Shown: piece after piece, positions 1 through 6,395 of the stretch
Numbering within the stretch: position 1 is the stretch's first letter
Layout: every line of letters begins with the position of its first letter
Origin: JANMEX01 sp031422915
GTDB taxonomy: Bacteria; Pseudomonadota; Alphaproteobacteria; Rhizobiales; Rhizobiaceae
Reading direction: 5' to 3'
Length of the DNA: 27,906 bases
Assembly (NCBI GenBank): GCA_031422915.1
Contig: JANPEK010000318.1
Location: forward strand, 1-27,906
Position numbers and translations under genes: made by a program
Notes under the pieces: generated by a model
Databases searched by the model: none
What the model was told of the DNA's origin: nothing
Seen by the model: the letters and a program-made list of their open reading frames with translations, nothing else

Positions 1-60
1 GGTTGCAGCCCGAATGGCGAAGGCTGCCGCGCCGTTGTTGCGTGAGCAACGAAGGCGGGT

Positions 61-744
61 TCAAGCCGGAATCTGCCAATCAATCTGCTTAACACCATTC
101 GCCTTCAAAAACCCGTTCGCCTTGCCAAAATGCCCGCAGCCTAGAAAGCCGCGGTGTACTGATAGCGGCGAAGGGTGAGGCGCTTCCAGCACCAGATGCC
201 GTGATGCATCAATCATTTCGCGCTTCCTCTGCGCGTGGCTGCCCCACAGCATGAAGACCGCTGGCGATTGCCGCCCACCGACATGGGCAATCACCGCATC
301 GGTGATTTCCTCCCATCCCATCCCTTGATGCGAGCCGGCCTTGCCTTCCTCCACGCTAAGCACTGTGTTCAGCAACAGCACACCCTGCATAGCCCATGAT
401 TCGAGAAAGCCGTGGCTCGGCGATTCAATCTCGACGTCGCGTTGAATTTCCTTGAACACGTTGCGTAGCGACGGCGGAATGCTCACGCCCGGCGGCACGG
501 AGAAGGCGGGACCATGCGCCTGACCCGCTCCATGATAGGGGTCCTGCCCCAGTATAACCGCCTTGACGTTTTGCGGCGCAACCAGCTCCAGCGCGCGGAA
601 ACGCAGGGGCTTTGGTGGGTAAACCGGCACCCCTGCGCGCTCTTGCGCGTCAAGCATACCTGCCAGCGCATGGCTGCGCTCAGTCTGCAGAACGCCTTCC
701 AGCACGGGTCGCCAATCGGTCGGAACGTCAAACGCAGGCGTCAT
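61..744 (-). CDS. ung: Uracil-DNA glycosylase, family 1
   Basis: Removes uracil from DNA by cleaving the N-glycosidic bond, the first step of base excision repair after cytosine deamination or dUTP incorporation; cytoplasmic. The 227-residue product has the usual family-1 length and both hallmark motifs: GQDPYH at residues 66-71, with the water-activating Asp68, and HPSPLS at 190-195, with His190 in the DNA-intercalation loop. The uracil-pocket strand LLLN is at 123-126. The ATG lies 3 nt after the stop of the upstream oxidoreductase gene on the same strand, so the two are probably co-transcribed. No terminator with a U-tract is visible in the 60 bases after the stop. The family assignment is firm. 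Confidence 0.97.
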   Translation of the reverse strand: MTPAFDVPTDWRPVLEGVLQTERSHALAGMLDAQERAGVPVYPPKPLRFRALELVAPQNVKAVILGQDPYHGAGQAHGPAFSVPPGVSIPPSLRNVFKEIQRDVEIESPSHGFLESWAMQGVLLLNTVLSVEEGKAGSHQGMGWEEITDAVIAHVGGRQSPAVFMLWGSHAQRKREMIDASRHLVLEAPHPSPLSVHRGFLGCGHFGKANGFLKANGVKQIDWQIPA

Positions 745-747
745 GCT

Positions 748-1638
748 TTAGTCCACATAAAGCCGCCAATCATGCTCTTCCACAAAGCCCAACACCTCGC
801 GGATTCTGCGGTTTGACAAAAGCCCTTCGAACTCGCCGATCTCGCGCGTAAACGGCACACTGGGGAAAAAGCGTTTGGCCAGTTCGCGCGATGGCGTGTT
901 GGACGATACCGTATTGTTGGCGGCGTTGAACACCTGATAGCCCAAACCATCCTTCTCGATGCACAGATGGCAAATCTGGCCAAGGTCGCGCGCGTCGATG
1001 TACGACCAGGCAATGCGCTTACGCATTTCCGGCTTGGCGAAGAATTCCGGAAACAGCTCATACTCGTGCGGTTCAATGACATTGCCGATGCGCAAGGCAT
1101 AAATATCGATGCCGGCCCGCTCGGCAAAGGCGCGCGCGGTCTTTTCATTGACCACTTTGGACAGGCCGTAACTGTCCATCGGGTTGACGTCATAATCCTC
1201 ATCCAGCGGAAACTGGTGGAAATCGCGGTGCCCCTCGGCAAAGCACACGCCGTAGGTGGTCTCAGAAGAAGCGACGATCACCTTCTTGATCCCAAGCTTC
1301 ACCGCCGCCTCAATGACATTGTAGGTGCCCATCACGTTGATGCGGAACGTCTCATTGTCCGGCTTCAACAGAATGCGCGGCACAGCAGCGAAATGAATGA
1401 CCGCGTCAAACGGCTTCGGGCCTCCGGGCACATCAAGGTCGTCAAAGCCGGTGTGCATCGACAGCGCATTGAACATTTGCCCTAAGTCCGTGATATCGGC
1501 GCTGATGTTGGCAATGCCCGGATGATTGAGCGGCGAAAGGTCGATGTTGAAGACTTCATAGCCCTTGTTGGCCAGCCAAGGCAAAACATGCCGCCCCGCC
1601 TTGCCCGAGCCGCCAGTGAACGCAATACGCTTTGCCAT
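748..1638 (-). CDS. Extended SDR / NAD(P)-dependent epimerase-dehydratase family protein
   Basis: A Rossmann-fold oxidoreductase of the extended short-chain dehydrogenase (sugar-nucleotide epimerase-like) type; the substrate is not evident. In the 296-residue product the nucleotide-binding loop TGGSGKAG is at residues 8-15, an acidic residue after the second strand (NID, about 31-33) suggests NAD preference, the active-site serine region SSETTYG is at 124-130, and the YGLSK catalytic Tyr157/Lys161 pair is present. The start at 1638 puts the Rossmann strand at the N-terminus as expected and has an AGGA-like ribosome site upstream. A longer in-frame reading from 1704 adds 22 unconserved-looking residues and would begin upstream of a plausible promoter. 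ung follows 3 nt downstream. Family is certain; a specific activity such as uronate dehydrogenase or UDP-sugar epimerase is not claimed. Confidence 0.88.
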   Translation of the reverse strand: MAKRIAFTGGSGKAGRHVLPWLANKGYEVFNIDLSPLNHPGIANISADITDLGQMFNALSMHTGFDDLDVPGGPKPFDAVIHFAAVPRILLKPDNETFRINVMGTYNVIEAAVKLGIKKVIVASSETTYGVCFAEGHRDFHQFPLDEDYDVNPMDSYGLSKVVNEKTARAFAERAGIDIYALRIGNVIEPHEYELFPEFFAKPEMRKRIAWSYIDARDLGQICHLCIEKDGLGYQVFNAANNTVSSNTPSRELAKRFFPSVPFTREIGEFEGLLSNRRIREVLGFVEEHDWRLYVD

Positions 1639-1669
1639 GATGGGTGATCCTGATTCTTGTGTGTGCACC

Positions 1670-1698
1670 ATAGATGCGCCTCGCCACGCGGCGGTCAA
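1670..1698 (-). promoter_or_regulatory. Candidate promoter for the oxidoreductase-ung pair
   Basis: On the minus strand TTGACC (1693-1698) is separated by 17 nt from ATCTAT (1670-1675), in the style of a housekeeping sigma-70 promoter. It would start transcription near 1662, about 25 nt before the chosen ATG at 1638, and makes the longer start at 1704 unlikely. The -10 match is weak. Confidence 0.35.
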
Positions 1699-1759
1699 CC
1701 TCACGACTGCGGATTTCGCGGTTGAAGCGGCCCGCCCCTTCCGCTAGAAGCGGCGTCAG

Positions 1760-1836
1760 GCACCCGTAGCTCAGTTGGATAGAGTGTTGGATTCCGAATC
1801 CAAAGGTCGCAGGTTCGAATCCTGCCGGGTGCGCCA
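1760..1836 (+). tRNA. tRNA-Arg (anticodon CCG)
   Basis: A complete 77-nt cloverleaf. The acceptor strands GCACCCG and CGGGTGC pair perfectly, the anticodon stem TTGGA/TCCAA encloses the loop TTCCGAA with anticodon CCG at 1794-1796 (reads CGG), and the T-arm is GCAGG-TTCGAAT-CCTGC. The discriminator base is G and CCA is encoded at 1834-1836. It stands alone, transcribed away from the neighbouring minus-strand genes. The AT-rich patch with the OLD gene begins directly after it, and tRNA 3' ends are frequent integration targets. Confidence 0.97.
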
Positions 1837-2126
1837 TTTTACCGATCCGAATATGCACTCAAGATTATTTCGAGTTATGTAACTAGCTCGAGTAGACAGA
1901 TACCTTGGGAATTGGCTTTCTAGAGAACCGACTACTGAAATGTGAAGTTCGAAGCTGTATGGTAGCTCTAAAAAGCTACAGATCTCAAACTGATGCTGCC
2001 GGCAGAGAGCGAATCGTGATGTGCTTGGGACGGTACCTTGCTGTCCGATGGGTATTGGAAAATAAATATACATGAATTGGCGGCGATGTGTTGGAATGAT
2101 CTACAAGGCATGATAGTGATGATTCT
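1837..2126. other. AT-rich intergenic stretch between tRNA-Arg and the OLD gene
   Basis: No convincing gene is seen in these 290 bases; the ORFs crossing them are antisense to the tRNA or to the OLD gene. Base composition drops visibly compared with the flanks. Small structures are a 6-bp hairpin GTAGCT/AGCTAC (1962-1967 with 1974-1979) and a 10-bp palindrome CTGCCGGCAG (1996-2005). An AT-rich run near 2055-2072 could hold the promoter of the OLD gene, but no clear -35/-10 pair stands out. No integrase remnant and no copy of the tRNA 3' end was found. Confidence 0.6.
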
Positions 2127-3236
2127 ATGGTTTCAGATAAAATTAATAGCGGGAAGATAGAAGATGCATGTGAGCTTATTCGCCCGCGCCTCTCGTTTGA
2201 AACTCTTACGTTTTCTGATGGAACAACTTTGAACCTAGACGAAAACGATATAGTTGTATTCGTAGGTCCAAATAATGCTGGAAAGAGTGCCGCGTTGAGG
2301 GAACTGGAGGCTTGGGTTGCCAGATCAACGGCTGGACTTGTGGTCAAGAGTGCTACATTGCGTAAGGTCGGAAATCAGAGTGATCTTCGCGCCTATTTGA
2401 ATGTTCATGCGCAAAAGACTAGCAAAGGTGGCAGTATACAATTTGGTGGTATAGGATACAATATTCACGAGCTGAATTTACATTACTATGATCAACCATC
2501 AGACCGTCATCCCGTCGCAACTTTTTTTGCCAAGCGATTGTCTACTGAAGGTCGCATCCAAGATTCAAACCCTGCGCCAGCTATCGCATTTTTCAGTTCA
2601 CCACCAACTCATCCAATTCATATGCTCCTGATTGATCAAGAATTGGCAAAAGGAATTAGCGAAAAATTTCGGCACGCGTTCGGCAAAGACCTTACTCCGT
2701 TTCGTGCTGGTGGTAGCAGTTTTCCGTTATATGTTGGCGATAAGCCTACTATCCCGAATGGGAAAGACGAATTATCAAAGGAGTTTGTGGAGGATCTACA
2801 GAAAACCAATGTCACGCTTGAGTCTCAGGGAGATGGAATGCGCAGTTTCGCTGCTGTGTTATTGCATGTGATTGCGGCCAGCTCGCACTCGATCCAGTTC
2901 CTTGATGAACCAGAAGCTTTCCTCCATCCACCTCAGGCACGGTTGCTGGGGCGGTATATTGCCGAGAATAGGCCAGGCAGTTCACAACTTTTTATTTCAA
3001 CTCACAGCACCGATGTCTTGGATGGGTTGATAGAAGGGGGGGCGGATAAAGTTCGGATTGTGCGCTTGCGCCGCGATGGCGTGACGAACCACATTAAAGA
3101 ACTTGGCAAAGCTCAGACAAAGTCAGTTTCCAAGGACACTCTGGCTCGGTTTTCCAGAGTTTTTGATGGAATTTTTTTGAGCATGTTGTTGTTTGTGAAT
3201 CAGATGCCGATTGTATGTTCTATCAGTCGATTCTAA
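2127..3236 (+). CDS. OLD-family ATP-dependent endonuclease, ATPase part (reading frame breaks before TOPRIM)
   Basis: The 369-residue zero-frame product is the ABC-type ATPase head of an overcoming-lysogenization-defect (OLD) protein, a family with roles in phage defence and DNA processing. Walker A GPNNAGKS is at residues 47-54, a signature-like segment SQGDGMRS at 233-240, Walker B FLDEPEAFLHP at 258-268, and the STHSTD switch region at 291-296. Family members continue into a C-terminal TOPRIM nuclease domain. Here that domain lies in the -1 frame, from 3179 onward; after residue 350 this frame adds about 19 unrelated residues and stops at 3236. Joining the frames gives about 589 residues, a normal length for a stand-alone OLD protein. 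The start has only a weak ribosome site. Low GC suggests horizontal acquisition. It may be a pseudogene, a sequencing-error frameshift or a recoded gene. Confidence 0.8.
   Translation: MVSDKINSGKIEDACELIRPRLSFETLTFSDGTTLNLDENDIVVFVGPNNAGKSAALRELEAWVARSTAGLVVKSATLRKVGNQSDLRAYLNVHAQKTSKGGSIQFGGIGYNIHELNLHYYDQPSDRHPVATFFAKRLSTEGRIQDSNPAPAIAFFSSPPTHPIHMLLIDQELAKGISEKFRHAFGKDLTPFRAGGSSFPLYVGDKPTIPNGKDELSKEFVEDLQKTNVTLESQGDGMRSFAAVLLHVIAASSHSIQFLDEPEAFLHPPQARLLGRYIAENRPGSSQLFISTHSTDVLDGLIEGGADKVRIVRLRRDGVTNHIKELGKAQTKSVSKDTLARFSRVFDGIFLSMLLFVNQMPIVCSISRF
3171..3179 (+). other. T7 run at the OLD frame switch (mutation or slippage site)
   Basis: The zero-frame codons ATT TTT TTG contain T TTT TTG, which fits the X-XXY-YYZ pattern of -1 slippery heptamers. 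A -1 shift here, or one extra T in the transcript, continues directly as GAG CAT GTT GTT GTT, entering the first TOPRIM strand. The run has seven T (3172-3178); eight would restore the frame in DNA. No obvious downstream stem-loop or well-placed upstream Shine-Dalgarno stimulator was seen, so a plain indel is at least as likely. Confidence 0.5.
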
Positions 3237-3895
3237 ACTTGCCGTCCATTTCTGGTGACCGTAGGCCCGACGTTCTCTTCGTACATACTTCGGGAAAGCA
3301 TAGGATGGCAAAGCTCGCCGACACCCTTCGATCACTAGACGTGCCAGTTTCCGTCATCGCAGATATTGATGTACTTAACGACGAGGCGATATTTAAGAAG
3401 CTTTTTGAGACGCTTGGCGGAACTTGGGCCTGTGTGTGTCAACATTGGAAAGCTGTCAATGACGCTGTTCTGAAGCAAAAGCCACCGCTCAACTCAGAGC
3501 AGGTCCAGAGATTAATCGCCGATCAAATAGCAGGAGTCGTGGGAACTGGCGAATTTCCGGAAGGCAAAGAGCGCGCGATCAAGGAAGTGTTTAAATCCGT
3601 TTCACCATGGAGTGCGATGAAGCGAAGTGGCCGTAGCGCCTTACCTCCCGGCGAGCCAATAAAACACTATGATTCCCTCACCAAAATATGTGACCAACAC
3701 GGACTTTGGATAGTGCCCGTTGGCGAAATTGAAGGATTTTGCCGCAGCATAGGGTCACATGGTCCCGGCTTTGTTGAACAGGTACTAGAAAACCGAGATA
3801 TTCAAAACGACCAAGAGCTAATGGAGGCACGGGAATTTATCGGTAGAATATCGGCTGCAGTGAAGCCCAATCCCGCTCAGAATGCTTCCGCTTAA
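3215..3895 (+). CDS. OLD-family TOPRIM nuclease part (C-terminal fragment in a second frame)
   Basis: Encodes the C-terminal TOPRIM half of the OLD protein. The open frame begins upstream of the ATG at 3215: from 3179 it reads EHVVVCESDADCMFY, the TOPRIM first strand with its conserved Glu, followed after about 45 residues by the acidic pair in VIADIDVLND (metal-binding DxD). A later VGEIEGF motif at about residue 170 of the fragment may supply a further acidic ligand. A protein started at the 3215 ATG (226 residues) would lack the catalytic Glu, and no ribosome site precedes that ATG. An independent gene is therefore unlikely; this should be read as the continuation of the ATPase gene starting at 2127. 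The stop is at 3893-3895. Composition matches the ATPase half, so both arrived together. Confidence 0.65.
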   Translation: MFYQSILNLPSISGDRRPDVLFVHTSGKHRMAKLADTLRSLDVPVSVIADIDVLNDEAIFKKLFETLGGTWACVCQHWKAVNDAVLKQKPPLNSEQVQRLIADQIAGVVGTGEFPEGKERAIKEVFKSVSPWSAMKRSGRSALPPGEPIKHYDSLTKICDQHGLWIVPVGEIEGFCRSIGSHGPGFVEQVLENRDIQNDQELMEAREFIGRISAAVKPNPAQNASA

Positions 3896-3937
3896 GCTTT
3901 TGTCCTGTTTAGCTGATGCGGATGTGAAATGCCAATA

Positions 3938-3974
3938 AATGCCGCTGTATACGCTGGCTTCAAATTGCGGCATT
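3938..3974. repeat. Inverted repeat between the OLD gene and the ABM gene
   Basis: Perfect 8-bp arms AATGCCGC (3938-3945) and GCGGCATT (3967-3974) with a 21-nt spacer. No T-tract follows, so it is not a typical intrinsic terminator. It could be an operator or weak hairpin ahead of the gene at 4011. It also lies at the boundary where the composition returns to GC-rich. Confidence 0.3.
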
Positions 3975-4010
3975 GTCCTGCCTGAAGTCAAAGTCCCACC
4001 GGAGGCCATC

Positions 4011-4307
4011 ATGACAGCATTCAACGTTGTGCGTTTCAAGATTAAGCCAGGCATGGAAGACGTGTTTCTCGACGCGCACCGCACTATGGGCGCAGGATGG
4101 ACGGGCATGCGCCATGCTAACATCATCAAGACCGGTGACAGCCGCTATTGCATTATTGGCGAATGGGAGAGCGTGGAGGCAATGGCCGCCGCGCGGTCGC
4201 AAATGATCGCCACGCTCGACAGCTTCCGACACACGCTTGACGATCTCGGCGGTGATCTGGGTTTGACGGACCCGGTGTCTGGATCTGTTGTACTGCCTCT
4301 GATGTAG
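4011..4307 (+). CDS. Antibiotic biosynthesis monooxygenase (ABM)-like small protein
   Basis: A 98-residue protein that looks like the dimeric ferredoxin-like ABM/DUF fold. The N-terminal strand is FNVVRFKIKPGMEDVF, followed by a helix, then the strand CIIGEWES and a helix beginning VEAMAAARSQM. ABM-fold members range from heme or quinol monooxygenases to proteins of unknown role, and no catalytic residue set can be assigned here. The ATG at 4011 is chosen because a strong GGAGG sits at 4001-4005, six bases upstream; an in-frame start at 3939 would add 24 residues and bury that site. The gene stands alone, convergent with glgX. Fold assignment is moderate and function is unknown. Confidence 0.75.
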   Translation: MTAFNVVRFKIKPGMEDVFLDAHRTMGAGWTGMRHANIIKTGDSRYCIIGEWESVEAMAAARSQMIATLDSFRHTLDDLGGDLGLTDPVSGSVVLPLM

Positions 4308-4328
4308 GACATGGCAGACCGAAAGAGC

Positions 4329-4352
4329 CACCGCCGCAAGCGCTGGGCGGTG
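4329..4352. terminator. Hairpin between the convergent ABM and glgX genes
   Basis: A 7-bp stem CACCGCC (4329-4335) / GGCGGTG (4346-4352) with a 10-nt loop lies in the 60-nt gap between two convergent stop codons. There is no U-tract on either strand, so termination activity is uncertain; position is the main argument. Confidence 0.3.
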
Positions 4353-4367
4353 CCATGATGCTCGTGG

Positions 4368-6395
4368 TTATTTCCTGGCGGTCTTCTTCTTTGCGGACGC
4401 CGGTGCGAGCTCGAATATGCCTACGCTATGCGCAGTCATGGATATCCATTCGCCGTCATGACCGATCTGCTTTGAGGACATGGCGCAATGCCACTCACGC
4501 CGTTTGGTGGCGGGGGGCAGGCGGGTCAAAACACGGCCTTCGCTCCGGTTGATAACGACAGCGCAAAGGTCGATGCCACCTGACTTCGCTGCTGGCGCTG
4601 CCAGCAACATGTCGAGGAAATGATTCGCGGGGTTCTCCCAGTCGCTTGACTGCATCGGCTCGCCATCGGGGCGGAACCACAAGACGTCGGCATGGGCGGC
4701 GCCATCCCGCCGCTCGCCGGATAGAAGCGCTGCAGACGCCAACGCCGGATGTTTGTTGCGCAGTGCCGACAGTTTCGCCGTGAAATCCTCAAGCTCGACA
4801 TCGCGCTTGGCCCAATCGAGCCAAGTGATCTTGTTGTCCTGCGCATAGGCATTGTTGTTGCCATGCTGGGTGCGGCCGAATTCATCGCCTGCGGTCAAGA
4901 GCGGCGTGCCGCGAGACACAAACAGCAGCATCAGCATGGCTTTTACGTCGGCAATCCGTGCAGCGCGGATGCCGGGTGCGGGGGTCTCACCTTCCGCGCC
5001 ATGGTTCCAGGAGAAATTTTCTCCGTGACCGTCGCGGTCGTTTTCGCCATTGGCAAGATTGTGCTTGCGTTTGTAGGCGGTCACGTCATGCAGTGTAAAC
5101 CCGTCATGGGCAGCAAGGAAATTCACCGATCGGGTCGTATCGGGCCAACGCCCGAAAAAGTCGGCTGAGCCCGCAAGACGAGTCGCCAAATCTCCCAGCG
5201 TGTGCGGATCTCCGCGCCAGAAACGGCGCACATCGTCGCGGTAGCGGTCATTCCACTCGGAAAACTGTGGTGGAAAATTGCCCAGCTGGTATCCGCCCGG
5301 GCCGGTGTCCCATGGTTCGGCAATCATCGTCGCGCCGGACAGCACCGGGTCGTGACGCATCGCCTCAAACAGCGGCGCGTGCGGTGAAAACCCCTTGTCT
5401 GTGCGCCCAAGCACGGTTGCAAGGTCAAAGCGGAACCCATCCACACCGCCATGGATCACCAGATGGCGCAGCGATTGAATGATGAGATCACGCACCGGCC
5501 CGAGATCAACAGCCAGCGTGTTGCCGGTGCCCGCATCATTGATCAGCGCACCCGGCTCATCTTGGTGATGGCGGTAGTAGAGCGCATTGTCCAAACCACG
5601 AAATGACAGCACGGGTCCAAAAATGTCGCTTTCGCCGGTGTGGTTCATCACGACATCAAGGATCAGCGCGATGCCCACCTTGTGCAGCGCATCCGCAGCG
5701 AGCCTCAAGTCGGCAATGCCATTCGGGGCTAATCGGGGGTCCAGCGCCATCAGCGAAACCGGATTGTAACCCCAGGCATTGGCAAGGCCATGCGGGGCAA
5801 GGTGCCGCTCGTCGATCCATGCGTTGACCGGCATCAGTTCGACTGCGGCAACTCCCAGTTTCTTGAAATGCGCGATGGATGCCGGATGCGCTATCGCCGC
5901 CAACGTCCCGCGCAGCGTTTCGGGTATGTCCGGGTTCAATCTGGAAAATGCCTTCACCGGCACCTCGTATATGAGACCGGCTTCCCGCCATTTCACCGGA
6001 GCGTGCCGGGCAGACTGTCCGAATTGCTGCAGTACGGATTTTGGCGCAAACACCCGCGTGTCAACGCCTCTTGCGGCAAGATCAGGATGCCACTGCAATG
6101 GCCGGTCAATCATCGTCGCATAGGGGTCAATCAACAGTTTGGAGATATCGAACCGGTGGCCGACATGAGGCTCCCATGGCCCATCGGCGCGATAGCCATA
6201 TTTCTGGCCAGGTTTAAGCCCGGTGACATGAGTGGAAAACTGACCGCCATGCGCCCGCCGCATCTCAATTCGGCCTGTCTCGCTGTTGCCGGTCTCGTCG
6301 AACAGGCAGAGCCAGACCGCGTCGGCGTGATGCGAGACAACAGAAAAACCGAAGCCTGTTGCATCAAAGTGAATGCCGGGATGCACGTGGTTCAT
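4368..6395 (-). CDS. glgX: Glycogen debranching enzyme GlgX (GH13)
   Basis: Hydrolyses alpha-1,6 branches of phosphorylase-limited glycogen, releasing short maltodextrins; cytoplasmic. The product has 675 residues, close to E. coli GlgX. A CBM48-type N-terminal domain occupies about residues 1-130, followed by the GH13 barrel: LDVVMNHTGE at 246-255, nucleophile Asp324 in DGFRFDLA, acid/base Glu360 in MIAEPWD, and Asp431 in AAHDGFT. The lysine-rich C-terminus (SAKKKTARK) is probably a disordered tail. Its ATG overlaps the pgm stop (ATGA), making it the last gene of the glycogen operon and translationally coupled to pgm. A trehalose-related isoamylase (TreX-like) would be the alternative reading, but operon context favours GlgX. 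Confidence 0.95.
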   Translation of the reverse strand: MNHVHPGIHFDATGFGFSVVSHHADAVWLCLFDETGNSETGRIEMRRAHGGQFSTHVTGLKPGQKYGYRADGPWEPHVGHRFDISKLLIDPYATMIDRPLQWHPDLAARGVDTRVFAPKSVLQQFGQSARHAPVKWREAGLIYEVPVKAFSRLNPDIPETLRGTLAAIAHPASIAHFKKLGVAAVELMPVNAWIDERHLAPHGLANAWGYNPVSLMALDPRLAPNGIADLRLAADALHKVGIALILDVVMNHTGESDIFGPVLSFRGLDNALYYRHHQDEPGALINDAGTGNTLAVDLGPVRDLIIQSLRHLVIHGGVDGFRFDLATVLGRTDKGFSPHAPLFEAMRHDPVLSGATMIAEPWDTGPGGYQLGNFPPQFSEWNDRYRDDVRRFWRGDPHTLGDLATRLAGSADFFGRWPDTTRSVNFLAAHDGFTLHDVTAYKRKHNLANGENDRDGHGENFSWNHGAEGETPAPGIRAARIADVKAMLMLLFVSRGTPLLTAGDEFGRTQHGNNNAYAQDNKITWLDWAKRDVELEDFTAKLSALRNKHPALASAALLSGERRDGAAHADVLWFRPDGEPMQSSDWENPANHFLDMLLAAPAAKSGGIDLCAVVINRSEGRVLTRLPPATKRREWHCAMSSKQIGHDGEWISMTAHSVGIFELAPASAKKKTARK

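Noticed and set aside
33..51. Hairpin GTTGC-GTGA-GCAAC beyond the ung stop as a terminator
   Set aside because: The stem is short and no U-tract follows on the minus strand; bases 1-60 cannot be assigned to a gene.
1556..2073. Minus-strand ORFs across the tRNA with RTRQDSNLRPLDSESN-like and HPAGFEPATFGFGIQ-like peptides
   Set aside because: These peptides are the well-known false translations of the antisense strand of tRNA genes; the cloverleaf explains the sequence.
3215..3895. Independent 226-residue gene starting at the 3215 ATG
   Set aside because: The conserved TOPRIM Glu lies upstream of this ATG in the same frame and there is no ribosome site, so it is the rest of the OLD gene.
1837..3980. 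tRNA-derived attachment-site duplication
   Set aside because: I looked for a repeat of the tRNA 3' end near the far edge of the AT-rich patch and found none; only composition supports insertion.
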